Notes: a model not told the origin generated them from the letters alone. DNA of 45,742 nt from Phycisphaerales bacterium (GCA_947476675.1 CANJRL010000006.1:1-45742); one strand, 5' to 3'. Shown: positions 15,970-24,765, numbered from the stretch's first letter. Translations and numbers: made by a program.

Positions 15970-17057
15970 TTTTCTTCGGTTCCATCGGTGATCAGCCAGG
16001 GCCACAGAAGGCCCGGCCGTCGCGCGCCGGCCTCGGCGGCGTCGAGCATCGGGCCGGGGCTGAGCGTGCCGATGAGCGCGGCTTCGGCGCGGGGCGGGTC
16101 CGCGACGAGCGGCGTATATCGCTCCGCGAGAGCCTGCCGGATGGCCCACTCGTGCTTGCCCGGCGCGACGATCGCGACGGTTCGCGGCGGCCTGTCGCCG
16201 AACTGGGCGTCGAGCGCCTCGCGGCAGGCGGCGAGGCCGGTGAAGCGGTCCCACTGATCCGGCGTCATCGGCGTGCGCGGTTGGGCGGCGAGGGAGGTGG
16301 CCAGGTCTGCCATGCCGAGGTCGAATCCTCCGTTTGCGGACTCCTTCGCAGCGATTACCCGGTAGCGCGCAATGTGGCGCTCGATCTCGGCGTTGCGGAC
16401 CGCTTCGGGCGCGTAGCGCTGGGCCGTCCAGCAGTTGTTGCGCACGAGGTTGCGGACGATGCGGTTGAAGTCGCGTCCGGCGGTGGTCTTGTCGTGGATG
16501 ACGCGGAAGCGGCGATCGAAGGCGATGCGGCAGCCGCGGAGGATCATCCGCGCTGCCAGGTCGTACTCCTCGGCGTAGTACTCGAAGGCCGGGTCGTAGC
16601 CTCCGAGTTCCCGGAAGAGGTCGGCGCGGATGGCGGCGCCGCAGCCGATGAAGACTTCGGGCAGTCCCCCGTCCTCTCGGGGCGTCGAGCCGTCGGGGCG
16701 CGGGGTGAGGAAGATCTCGGCGGCGATCGCCGCGACGTCGGGCGCTACGTTGCGGATGGCGTCGAGATGGCCGAGGGATGCGGGCCATGAGTCGTCGTCG
16801 AGCATGATGAGCCAGGCGCTGCGCGGGTCGGCGGCGTGGGCGGCATGGTTGCGCGCGGCGGCGGCGAGGTTGCGATCCAGGCGCAGGGTGCGGACGGGCA
16901 CGCCCGAGGTCAGCGAGCGCGGGGTGCTCACGGCGTCGGCGGAGGCGTTGTCGGTGACGATCACCTCGGCCTCGTGCGGGCCCAGCGAGGCGATGGCGTC
17001 GAGCGTCCTCGCGAGGGCGGCGTGCCGGTCGCGGGTGGGGATCACGTAGGTGATCAT
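15951..17057 (-). CDS. Glycosyltransferase family 2 protein
   Basis: The 368-residue protein begins ITYVIPTRDRHAALARTL, the classic GT2 N terminus. It then has EVIVTDNASAD (nucleotide binding, about 36-46) and MLDDDSWP (about 88-95), where the aspartates form the metal-binding DxD-type motif. FIGCGAAIRADLFRELGGYDPAF and EEYDLAARMILRG follow, as in rhamnosyl- and other GT-A transferases. It transfers a sugar from an NDP-sugar to a surface glycan in the cytoplasm. The C-terminal third (after about 250) is unrecognised. The ATG at 17057 lies 5 bases after the stop of the upstream sugar kinase gene, so the two form an operon. Its last codons are the complement of tRNA-Phe. Confidence 0.88.
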   Translation of the reverse strand: MITYVIPTRDRHAALARTLDAIASLGPHEAEVIVTDNASADAVSTPRSLTSGVPVRTLRLDRNLAAAARNHAAHAADPRSAWLIMLDDDSWPASLGHLDAIRNVAPDVAAIAAEIFLTPRPDGSTPREDGGLPEVFIGCGAAIRADLFRELGGYDPAFEYYAEEYDLAARMILRGCRIAFDRRFRVIHDKTTAGRDFNRIVRNLVRNNCWTAQRYAPEAVRNAEIERHIARYRVIAAKESANGGFDLGMADLATSLAAQPRTPMTPDQWDRFTGLAACREALDAQFGDRPPRTVAIVAPGKHEWAIRQALAERYTPLVADPPRAEAALIGTLSPGPMLDAAEAGARRPGLLWPWLITDGTEENGQSRT

Positions 17058-17062
17058 GGCGT

Positions 17063-18712
17063 TCACGACGCGATGAGTTCGGTCGGGCGCGGCGTGAGGC
17101 GGGTGTCGGCCGGAGCGTAGGCGAGCGTGGCGCCGGCGAGACGGGCCAGGCTCTGCCGGAGGTCGGCGGCGGTGACGGGGATGTTCCCGAGCCGCTGGGC
17201 CTCGCACGCGGCCGCGAGCGAGCCGAGGAAGGCGGAGGCGATATCTCCGGCGTTGGCCGCGAGCGCGAGCGTGGCGGCGGCGAGGAGGGCGTCGCCGCAG
17301 CCCAGAGGGTCGATCGGGTAGCCGCAGAGCGCGGGCACGTGCTCGCCCCGGACGCGGGAGCGGTTGGGGCCGGCGTCGTCGGCGGCGTCAGCGCCGGAGA
17401 TGGGCTCGAAGGCGATGAGCCCGTCGCCCCCGAGGGTGACGAAGAGGCGGCGGCTCTGGGTCTGCGCGAGAACCTGCCATGCGACGGCGGGGAGTGATTC
17501 GTTGAAGGAGCGGGTGGCGCCTCGGGCCTCGGGCTCGCTGGGGGTGAGCAGGTCGAAGCGGCGGAACGCGAGCAGCGGCGCCTTGGGGCCGGAGACGTCG
17601 CCGGCGAGGATGTTGACCGAAGGGCGAAGGCGCACGGCGAGTTGATCGATAAGGCCGGGCGTGAGCATCCCGTTGCCGAAGTCGGCGATGATGGCGGCTT
17701 CGAAGCCCCCGGCGATGTCTGCGGCGGCCCTGACGAGGCGCTGCCGCGCGGCGCTGCTCAGCAGGAGCGGCGAGAGGTTGTTGACCTTCATCACCTTCTG
17801 CGTGCCCACGAGGTAGCGGTGCTTCTCCGGGAGCGGCTGGGCCATGGGGACGCCGAGGACCTCAACGCCCTCGGCGGCGAGGCGGAGGCGCAGGCCGTCG
17901 TCGCCGGTCTCGGGCAGGGCCGTGAGCAGAACCGGGCAGGCGCCCAGGGCGGCGAGGTGCCGGGCGATGATGGCGGCGCCTCCCTCGTAGCGGCGGCTCT
18001 CCAGAGGGCGGAGGGTGAGGACGGGGGACTCGGAGGCGACCTCGGGCTGGTCGCACAGGAAGTACTTGTCGATGATCGTCTCGCCGACGACGAGGACCTT
18101 CTTGCCGCGGAACGCGGAGATGACGCCGGTGAGGCGGCCCCCGTCGAGTTCCGGGCGGCCCAGGAGTTGCACGAGCCGCGCGTGGTAGGGGTCGACGCTG
18201 CGCTCCAGAGCCGCGATAAGAGCGGTGGAGGAGAAGACGACGTCGCCGGAGGAGAAGACGACCTGGCCCCCGGCCGCCTCGACCGCGGCGCGCTCCTGCG
18301 CGAAGCGCGGGTCGTTGTTCGCCTCGTACTCCTGGCCCTTGATGTAGACGTCGGGCTGGACTTCGGCGAGGAGTTCCGCGGCGGTGGCGCGCTGGTCGAT
18401 GCACACCCAGTCGACGCAATCGAGTTCGGCGAGATTGTCGGCGCGGAGTTCTTCGGGGATGAGCGGGGCGCCCTCTCGCTTGGTGAAGGCGCTGTCGCCG
18501 GTGATGGTCACGAGCAGGATGTCGCCGTGAGCCTTGGCCTGGCGGAGGTGGCGGATGTGCCCGGGGTGGACGATGTCGAAGCAGCCGTGGCATTGCACGA
18601 CCCGTTGGCCGGCCAGGCGGGCCTCGTGTCGGCGGGCCAGGAGATCACTCAGGGAGAGGATCTTGGGCCTCGCGGTCGGGGGGCTGGGGCGGCGGCCGGG
18701 CCGTGGGGGCAT
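17063..18712 (-). CDS. Two-domain sugar nucleotidyltransferase / PfkB-type kinase (HldE-like, domains swapped)
   Basis: Residues 1 to about 165 form a cytidylyltransferase-like nucleotidyltransferase with CHGCFDIVHPGHIRHLRQAK (41-60), where HPGH is the HxGH motif, and DVYIKGQEYE. Residues about 180-549 form a ribokinase/PfkB kinase with VLVVGETIIDKYFLC, YEGGAAIIARHLAALG and the signature DPLGCGDALLAAATLA. Both activities match HldE, which makes ADP-D-glycero-beta-D-manno-heptose. In E. coli HldE, however, the kinase is N-terminal and the transferase C-terminal. The exact sugar is therefore inferred. The start used is the ATG at 18712; another in-frame ATG is at 18745. It is divergent from the GT-B-like gene and is followed by the GT2 gene after 5 bases. 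A GT9 gene at the window's right edge is consistent with heptose use. Confidence 0.85.
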   Translation of the reverse strand: MPPRPGRRPSPPTARPKILSLSDLLARRHEARLAGQRVVQCHGCFDIVHPGHIRHLRQAKAHGDILLVTITGDSAFTKREGAPLIPEELRADNLAELDCVDWVCIDQRATAAELLAEVQPDVYIKGQEYEANNDPRFAQERAAVEAAGGQVVFSSGDVVFSSTALIAALERSVDPYHARLVQLLGRPELDGGRLTGVISAFRGKKVLVVGETIIDKYFLCDQPEVASESPVLTLRPLESRRYEGGAAIIARHLAALGACPVLLTALPETGDDGLRLRLAAEGVEVLGVPMAQPLPEKHRYLVGTQKVMKVNNLSPLLLSSAARQRLVRAAADIAGGFEAAIIADFGNGMLTPGLIDQLAVRLRPSVNILAGDVSGPKAPLLAFRRFDLLTPSEPEARGATRSFNESLPAVAWQVLAQTQSRRLFVTLGGDGLIAFEPISGADAADDAGPNRSRVRGEHVPALCGYPIDPLGCGDALLAAATLALAANAGDIASAFLGSLAAACEAQRLGNIPVTAADLRQSLARLAGATLAYAPADTRLTPRPTELIAS

Positions 18713-18743
18713 GGCAGGGTTATCGGCTGCTTTGGGCGGGGTC

Positions 18744-21323
18744 ATGAGGGCGCGGCGCCTGGGCCGGAAAAAACGCCGAGAGGCGCGGGGGCGGGCCGAT
18801 CTTGATGCCGTGGCGAGCACCCCCCTGGCGGCGACGGTCGGTGCGGCGGCCGGGTGGTCGCGCGCCGAGGTGGTCGCTCTGGGTCGGACAGGGAACGCGT
18901 GGGCATTTGTGCCGCTGGCGCTCGGGCTGGCGGCTCCGGGGGTGGAGGACGACGAGGTGCGTCTGCTCCTGGCGGCGGCGTACGGCCGGCTGGGGCTGCG
19001 GACGGCGGCGCTGGAGCAGTTCGGGTCGCTCGGGTCCGGCGTTGCGGCCCAGGCGGCGGGGCTGGAGGAGATGCTGCGCAGGCTACCGCCGGATGAGGCG
19101 TCGCTGGAGGAACGGGAATCGGTCTTGCGTGGGAACCTTGACGCGCTGGCGGAGCGAGGCGAAGGGAGCCTCGATCTGCGGGGCCTGATTCCCTCGTGGC
19201 GCGAGTCAGCGGCGGAGACGCGGTGCTTTCGCGCCGCCGGCGGGAACATGCTCAGGCGCCGCAGGGGCGCGTGGGTCCGGTTCGCTGATGATGCGGGGGC
19301 GGCGGAGGCGGCGATCCCGTCGCCGAGCGGCGCGGGCGATGCGGAGCGGGTGACCCCGTACTTCTTTGAGGGGATCGATCCGCCGTGGCTGTTCCGCCGC
19401 GCAGCGCTGTGCACGCCGCCGAATCCTGATGGGTCGGAGTGCCGGTTGACGGTGGTGTGCCCGAGCGGGGACGACCTGGTCGAGGCGCTCTCGCTCGCGG
19501 ATCTGCGCGAGTGGATCGCCCAGCCGAGAACGGAGTGGTTCGTGGGCGAGGGCGCCTCGGAGCGATTCGCCGCGGCGCTGCGCGGGAGGTTCGATGAGCG
19601 GATCGGCAACCGCGTGGCGGTTTCGCCGCTCCCGGGCGAGCGGGTGGGCGCGGGGGCGATTGTTGGCGGGGCGCTCGAGGAGCAGGCGGGGCTGCAGCGG
19701 TCGCTCGCGGCGATTATGGCGGAGGTCTATTCCGGGCGCGACCGAGCGTGGTGGGCGCGGCGGTATCGCGAGGCGTTCGGGGGCGGCGCGCCCCTTCGGG
19801 TGCTGATCCCGAGCAGCAGGTTCACGCGGTTCGTGCGGTTCTCGGCGGAGGATCTGGCCGATGCGCTGCGCGGGCTCGGGTGCGAGGCGCGGGTGCTGAT
19901 CGAGCCTTCCGCGGCGTCGCAGTTCTGCTCCGTGGCGCACCTGCGGGCCTACGCGGAGTGGCTCCCCGACCTGGTCATCATGGTGAACCACACGCGGTCG
20001 ATGCACGCGGCGAAGACGCCGCGCGGCGTGCCGTTCGTGACCTGGATCCAGGACCGCGTGGCGGGGCTGTTCGACGAGGCGGTCGGCCGCGGCCTCGGCG
20101 AGGTGGATTTCGTCGCCGGGCACCTCTTCCCCGAGTTGTTCGATCGGTTTGGGTACCCGCGCGCCCGCCGGTTGCCCGCGGCGGTCATGGTGAGCGCGCG
20201 GAAGTTCCACGACGGCGAGGCGACCGAGGAGCAGCGGCGGCGCTTCGAGTGCGAGATCGCGTTCATCAGCAATCACGGCGAGACGGCCGAGGCGATGCGG
20301 GGCCGGCTCATGCACTCGGCCCCAGCGGCGCAGCGCCCGGCGCTGGCGCGGATCGTGCCGGAGATCGAGGCGGGGCTCGAGCGGCTGCTCGAAGTAGGCC
20401 TCCTGCATCACGCGGAGCCTGCGGAGGCCGGGCCGACCGGCCCGGGGGGCGGCGGGCCGATCAGCGCTTCGATCGACGACCTGTGCGCCGGGGCGTGCGC
20501 GCCGCACGTGCGCAAGGGCGAGGAGGCCGCGGCAACAGCCGCGATCGGCGCCTCGTTCGCGTACCCGATGTTCGAGCGGATGCTCAGGCACCAGATGGCC
20601 GAGTGGGCGGCGGCGCTGTGCGAGGCGAGGGGCTGGCGGCTCCACCTCTACGGCAGGGGCTGGGAGGCGCACCCCCGGCTCGCCGCGCACGCGCGGGGCG
20701 TGATCGAGCATGGGGACGACTTGCGGGCGGCGTACAAGTGCGCCGGGGTGTCGCTGCACGCGGGGATGGGAGGCTGGACGCACCAGCGGGTGATGGAGGC
20801 GGCGCTCTCGGGAGGGTGCACGATCGCGCGGCTCAAGGCCGAGGATGTCTGGGCTCTGGAATGGTGGGCCCAGAACTCGATCGCGGCCGAGCCCGGGCTC
20901 GAGACCACCGACGAGCCAGGGTTCCCTCACTACGGGTTCCGGTACGCGCCGGTGGCCGACCACTGGCAGTCGATGATGGTCGCCGGTCTCTGTCAGCGCT
21001 TGGGCGTGACGCCCCTGCATTACGCGTACGGCTGGCAGGCGCTCTCCCCTGCGCAGATCGCCGCGCCCTGGGCGGACAACGCGGGCAGGCCGGTCCCGAT
21101 GCGGGCCGCGTGGCTGCTCGGCGACCCGTCGGAAGCGGGCTACTGGTCGCGTGAGTCGTTCGATCGCGCGGCGGCGGGGGTTGTCGAGTCGCGCGAGCGT
21201 CGGGCGTCGCTCTCGCGGTGGCAGCGCGAGGCGGCGCTGGAGTGCTTCACCTACGACCGCTTCGCGCGCGACCTGCTGGCGATGGTGCGCGAGGGGGTCG
21301 AGGGCGCCGCGCCGAGGTCGTAG
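18744..21323 (+). CDS. Large GT-B-like glycosyltransferase with an uncharacterised N-terminal half
   Basis: The 859-residue product starts with an Arg/Lys-rich leader and an Ala/Leu-rich helical region resembling TPRs (about 40-130), then a domain I do not recognise. From about 350 on it looks like a GT-B or CgeB/DUF3880-type transferase: VLIPSSRFTRFVRFS, DALRGLGCEARVLIEPS, VPFVTWIQDRVAGLFD, then WRLHLYGRGWEAHP, CAGVSLHAGMGGWTHQRVME and AALSGGCTIARLKAEDVW. The last block matches the acceptor/donor-site pattern in which a peripheral sugar transferase picks the NDP-sugar. Acceptor and donor are unknown. The ATG at 18744 is preferred, but one at 18711 would overlap the start codon of the divergent kinase gene. 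Its 3' end overlaps the next, opposite gene by 73 bases. Confidence 0.7.
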   Translation: MRARRLGRKKRREARGRADLDAVASTPLAATVGAAAGWSRAEVVALGRTGNAWAFVPLALGLAAPGVEDDEVRLLLAAAYGRLGLRTAALEQFGSLGSGVAAQAAGLEEMLRRLPPDEASLEERESVLRGNLDALAERGEGSLDLRGLIPSWRESAAETRCFRAAGGNMLRRRRGAWVRFADDAGAAEAAIPSPSGAGDAERVTPYFFEGIDPPWLFRRAALCTPPNPDGSECRLTVVCPSGDDLVEALSLADLREWIAQPRTEWFVGEGASERFAAALRGRFDERIGNRVAVSPLPGERVGAGAIVGGALEEQAGLQRSLAAIMAEVYSGRDRAWWARRYREAFGGGAPLRVLIPSSRFTRFVRFSAEDLADALRGLGCEARVLIEPSAASQFCSVAHLRAYAEWLPDLVIMVNHTRSMHAAKTPRGVPFVTWIQDRVAGLFDEAVGRGLGEVDFVAGHLFPELFDRFGYPRARRLPAAVMVSARKFHDGEATEEQRRRFECEIAFISNHGETAEAMRGRLMHSAPAAQRPALARIVPEIEAGLERLLEVGLLHHAEPAEAGPTGPGGGGPISASIDDLCAGACAPHVRKGEEAAATAAIGASFAYPMFERMLRHQMAEWAAALCEARGWRLHLYGRGWEAHPRLAAHARGVIEHGDDLRAAYKCAGVSLHAGMGGWTHQRVMEAALSGGCTIARLKAEDVWALEWWAQNSIAAEPGLETTDEPGFPHYGFRYAPVADHWQSMMVAGLCQRLGVTPLHYAYGWQALSPAQIAAPWADNAGRPVPMRAAWLLGDPSEAGYWSRESFDRAAAGVVESRERRASLSRWQREAALECFTYDRFARDLLAMVREGVEGAAPRS

Positions 21324-22363
21324 ATCGGGATCACCGGCACGCCGCGGGGCCCGAAGATGGCCCTGGCCCGCGCCAGGAGCAGGCGCTCGTGGGCGTCGGA
21401 AGAGATCACCACGGCATCGGGGCGAACCGACGGATCGACGGGGCGCGCGACCGCAGCGCCCAGCATGGTCGCGGCACGGGGTCGATCGTCGAGGATCGCC
21501 TCGATCACCAGGCCCCGCGCTCGGAACGGCCGGAGCCCGATGCGGCGCGTGTGGGCCCCCGCGCCGAAGAGGGCGATTCGGCGGGCGCCGAGGGCGACGC
21601 AAAGAAGCGCAGCGCGATCAACAAGAGCAGGGACCAGGCGCGGGTCGTTGCGGATGATCGCGGGCGGAGGCGGGGGAGGGGGGGGCGGCACCCGCGCGAG
21701 CGCCGTGCCGATCGTCAGCGTCTCCTTGGAGATCCAGCCGGCGTCGCGGAGCGCCGCGAGCAGGTGAGGGAGCGCGCGGGGATCGGCGTGCACCCCATCA
21801 TGGACGCACCCGCGCCTGGGCGCTCCGCGAGCGTCCGCGAGGGCCGCGGTGACGTCGAGGACGGAGGCGCCGCGGCGGCGCGCCGACTCGTGGAGCCCTT
21901 CGTTGAAGCCGCGGGCGGCCGCGGCGCGCTGGGCGAAGGCGCCGGCGACGGGGGTTTCGGGGTTCAGGCCCGGGTCGATGCGCGTGGGTGGAGGCACGGC
22001 AAGGAAGGCGAGCGGACGACCGCCGACAATGGCCCGGCCCGCGTCGACGTACCGCCTCGCGAGCGTCGCCCCGGCCTCGCGGCAGGCGCCGGCGGGGGCG
22101 TGCCTGACGACGTGGGCGCGGCAATCAATCTCGCCGAAGGCCAGGAGGACCGGCGTCGCCCGGCGTGCGCCGCGGAGCACGCGGCGGATGATCTCGCGAA
22201 CCGGGTGCGAGGGCGAAGCGACGGAGTGCGCGAGGAAGGGCCCGAGGTGGCGCACGTCGATGCCGGGGAGAGCGCAGACCGGCCGCGCCGGGTGCCTCGC
22301 GCACAGGCCGTGGAGACCGGTGAAGACGGAGACGTGGCTGTCGCCGATGACGAGGAGCGGCAC
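21251..22363 (-). CDS. SGNH hydrolase-like protein with a C-terminal Rossmann-like module
   Basis: This 370-residue protein has two domains. Residues 1 to about 220 look like an SGNH/GDSL hydrolase: LLVIGDSHVSVF with GDSH (7-10, Ser9 nucleophile), FGEIDCR (76-82, block III) and HDGVHAD (188-194, Asp189-x-x-His192). Such enzymes remove or transfer acyl groups on sugars. A nine-proline linker (226-234) leads to a Rossmann-like domain (262-349) with ALFGAGAHTRR, AILDDRPR, AVVISSDAHE and GVPVIPIYD. The same domain ends the next two proteins. The gene lies 7 bases after the GT-A-like gene, so they are probably one operon. It is likely a sugar O-acylation or deacylation enzyme of the glycan locus; which direction is unknown. 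Confidence 0.75.
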   Translation of the reverse strand: MPLLVIGDSHVSVFTGLHGLCARHPARPVCALPGIDVRHLGPFLAHSVASPSHPVREIIRRVLRGARRATPVLLAFGEIDCRAHVVRHAPAGACREAGATLARRYVDAGRAIVGGRPLAFLAVPPPTRIDPGLNPETPVAGAFAQRAAAARGFNEGLHESARRRGASVLDVTAALADARGAPRRGCVHDGVHADPRALPHLLAALRDAGWISKETLTIGTALARVPPPPPPPPPAIIRNDPRLVPALVDRAALLCVALGARRIALFGAGAHTRRIGLRPFRARGLVIEAILDDRPRAATMLGAAVARPVDPSVRPDAVVISSDAHERLLLARARAIFGPRGVPVIPIYDLGAAPSTPSRTIASRSRAKRS

Positions 22364-22370
22364 GGGGCGC

Positions 22371-23498
22371 TCAGGCGTGGACGAGCCGTCGATCGGGCTC
22401 GGGCGTGGCGGGCTCCGCGCCGTACAACCTCATCACGGGGATGCCGGCCTCGCGGAAGATGGCCGAGTTGTCCCACAGCCTGTCCTCGACGGAGTTCGCA
22501 GAGAGGACGACGGCGCGGACGCCTATGGCCAAGGCTCGTTCGCGGGAGACGACCGGGATGTTCCAGGGCCGGCGGCCGTGGTTGGTCGGGTTGTCGTCGA
22601 TGATGCAGGCGATGCGGACCGGCGGCTCGCAGAGGGCGGCGACGCCGATGCGGGTGTGGAAGCCGAAGCCATAGAGGGCGACGGGGTCGAGGCTGAGGTC
22701 GGAGCACCGCCGCAAGCCGCCCGAGATCGCCGCGGCGAAGGCGTTGTCGAGGGCGATGTAGGCCATGCGCTGCTCGGCGAGCACGAGCATGTCCGCCCGG
22801 TCGTCCGGGGGCGTGAACCGAGGCCGGCGGTCGGCGCCGGGCCCCGAGGGCTCGTGCCCCGGGAAGCCGGCGTGGGCGCGGGCGACGTAGAGGAAGCAGT
22901 CCTGCAGGTCGTTGTTCTTAACGCTCTCCCAATAGGCGGGCTGCGCCGCGCCGGTGCGGGTGAAGTGCTCGTGGTAGTGCGTGAGGTCGGGCCTCTCCCA
23001 CAGGGCGCCCATGCCCCTGGCGAGCCAGAAGAGCTCGTTGTCGGCGTAGTTGTGGTGGTAGCCGGCGCACATGCCGCCCGTGCCGCCGTACATGGTGTCG
23101 AACCAGGCGCGGCCGAGGAAAGGCGAGCCGCAGTACCGCCGCGCTGCGAGATAATCATCGCCGTGGGGCTGCATCACCCCGAAGGTGTCGGGGAAGCGGC
23201 CGAGGAACTGCTCGGCGAGATCGTGCGCGGAATAGTTGGGGTCTGGGAGCATGTCGTCCCCGCCGCAAACCACGATGGGGCAGGACTTCGGGACGATCTC
23301 GCGGCAGAGGATGTTGCTGCTCGCCGGCCACCCGGGGTAGCGGTCGCGCCAGACGGCGATGTCGGCGGGGATCTCACCTCGCTCATAGTTCTGCAGGACG
23401 GCGGTCTTGTAGCCCATCTCGCGCCACACCGGGAGGACCTTGCGGCACTTCTCGGGGTTGGCGCTGGGGATGGCGAACCAGACGTCGTGGGTGGGCAT
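22371..23498 (-). CDS. GT-A-like glycosyltransferase with a C-terminal Rossmann-like module
   Basis: Residues 1 to about 240 of this 375-residue protein resemble a GT-A transferase: VWFAIPSANPEKCRKVLPVW and GYKTAVLQN at the start, and CGGDDMLPDPNYS (78-90) where Asp81-Asp82 could bind the metal-nucleotide. The family is not certain. Residues 273-360 form the shared Rossmann-like domain: ALYGFGFHTRIG, ACIIDDNPTNHG, AVVLSANSVED and GIPVMRLYG. It is divergent from the FkbM gene at 23698 across a 199-bp spacer that holds a GC hairpin. It runs into the SGNH gene after 7 bases. Aromatic-rich stretches (AGYHHNYADNELFWLARG) suggest an unusual acceptor pocket. It probably adds a sugar in the surface-glycan pathway. 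Confidence 0.65.
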   Translation of the reverse strand: MPTHDVWFAIPSANPEKCRKVLPVWREMGYKTAVLQNYERGEIPADIAVWRDRYPGWPASSNILCREIVPKSCPIVVCGGDDMLPDPNYSAHDLAEQFLGRFPDTFGVMQPHGDDYLAARRYCGSPFLGRAWFDTMYGGTGGMCAGYHHNYADNELFWLARGMGALWERPDLTHYHEHFTRTGAAQPAYWESVKNNDLQDCFLYVARAHAGFPGHEPSGPGADRRPRFTPPDDRADMLVLAEQRMAYIALDNAFAAAISGGLRRCSDLSLDPVALYGFGFHTRIGVAALCEPPVRIACIIDDNPTNHGRRPWNIPVVSRERALAIGVRAVVLSANSVEDRLWDNSAIFREAGIPVMRLYGAEPATPEPDRRLVHA

Positions 23499-23540
23499 TC
23501 GGGCTCCGGGAGCGAGGAGTCCTCGGGAGCATCGACGACC

Positions 23541-23571
23541 CGGGCCCCCGGGCTTGAGCCCCGGGGCCGGA
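23541..23571. repeat. GC-rich inverted repeat in the divergent spacer
   Basis: The arms CCGGGCCCCCGGGC and GCCCCGGGGCCGG flank a TTGA loop and pair almost perfectly. The repeat sits between the divergent genes starting at 23498 and 23698, where it could be a shared operator or a transcription block. Pure composition is an alternative explanation. Confidence 0.4.
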
Positions 23572-23697
23572 ACTTGAGCGCCCCGGCGGGATTTGGTGAA
23601 GAAGCGCTTGCCTGGGAGGGGCGGCGCTCATGGGGGGGCGCCGGGGTCGCCGATAAGCGGTTGCGGACGCCCCCACGCCCCGCGCCGAGGAAGTGCC

Positions 23698-24765
23698 ATG
23701 CGCCTGTTCGAGTACGACGCGTACGCCTCGATCACCCGCTTCATCGACCGCGATGAGCCGCTGGTCATCGTCGATGTCGGCGCCAACGAGGGGCTCACGG
23801 CGGAGCGGATGCTGGCCGAGTTCCCCAACGCCACGGTGCACGCGTTCGAACCGTCGCCCGAGACCTTCGAGCGGCTGAGGGCGAGGGCGGAGTTCGACCC
23901 GCGCATCCGGCCCGAGGCTCTGGCCTGCGGATCGCGCGAGGGGGAGGCCGACTTCCACGTCACCGCCAACCACTGGTGTTCATCCGTCCTGGCGCCGAGC
24001 GCCCTGGGCAAGCGGTACTACGGCGACTGGTACGAGACCAGGCGCGTGCTGAAGGTCCCGATGGTCACGCTCGACGGCTGGGCCCGCCAGCGCGGCGTCG
24101 ATCGCGTCGACTTCCTCAAGGTTGACGCCCAGGGCTACGACCTCGAGGTGCTCCGCGGCGCGACGCGAGTGCTCGGCTCGGTGAGGGCGATCAACTGCGA
24201 GTGCCAGTTCGCGGCCGAGTACGAGGGGTGCGGCACATTCTCGGAGGTCGACCTGTTCCTGCGCGGGCAGGGCTTCGCGCTGCACCAGGTGCACGAGGTC
24301 TGGTCCAAGGGCGACGAGGTGCAGACCTCGTACGCCGACGCGCTGTGGGTGCGGGCCGAGGTGCTGGAGCGATTCCGCGGCCGCAAGGACATGCCGAACC
24401 TCTCGCCCAAGGGCCGGGTGGCCCGGGCCCTGGCGCGGGCGGCGGCGCAGGGCGCGACGAGGGCGGCGCTCTTCGGGTGCGGGCAGCACACCAGGCGGCT
24501 CGCGGAGCATCTCGACGCCATGCCGCTCCCCGTGGTGGCGATCATCGACGACAACCGCGCCCTGCACGGGGGGCGCATCGCGGGGCGTCCCGTAGCGCCC
24601 CAGAGCGCGATCGAGGAACTCGGCGTCGACGTGGTGGTGCTCTCCTCCGACGCGCACGAGGCGGCGCTGTGGCGCGCCAGCGCCGGGCTCAGGGCTCGCG
24701 GGGTCGCCGTGATCCCGTTGTACGGCCGCCACGAGGAGGCCGCCCCCGCCGGCGCGGTGGCGTGA
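23698..24765 (+). CDS. FkbM-family methyltransferase with a C-terminal Rossmann-like module
   Basis: Residues 1 to about 240 of this 355-residue protein form a SAM-dependent FkbM methyltransferase: IVDVGANEGLTAERML (24-39) is the SAM loop, HAFEPSPETFERL follows, and DFLKVDAQGYDLEVLRGA (138-155) is the FkbM signature. These enzymes O-methylate sugars or hydroxyls. Residues 254-343 are the shared Rossmann-like domain (ALFGCGQHTRRLAEHL, VAIIDDNRALHGG, VVVLSSDAHEAALW, VAVIPLYG). The ATG at 23698 has GAGGAA upstream at suitable spacing. It begins a run of three FkbM genes; its stop overlaps the GTG start of the next gene (GTGA), so the run is translationally coupled. Confidence 0.85.
   Translation: MRLFEYDAYASITRFIDRDEPLVIVDVGANEGLTAERMLAEFPNATVHAFEPSPETFERLRARAEFDPRIRPEALACGSREGEADFHVTANHWCSSVLAPSALGKRYYGDWYETRRVLKVPMVTLDGWARQRGVDRVDFLKVDAQGYDLEVLRGATRVLGSVRAINCECQFAAEYEGCGTFSEVDLFLRGQGFALHQVHEVWSKGDEVQTSYADALWVRAEVLERFRGRKDMPNLSPKGRVARALARAAAQGATRAALFGCGQHTRRLAEHLDAMPLPVVAIIDDNRALHGGRIAGRPVAPQSAIEELGVDVVVLSSDAHEAALWRASAGLRARGVAVIPLYGRHEEAAPAGAVA

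Noticed and set aside
21660-21695. G-rich run that looked like a simple-sequence or G-quadruplex repeat
   Set aside because: It is explained by the nine-proline linker (226-234) of the SGNH protein in the minus-strand reading frame.
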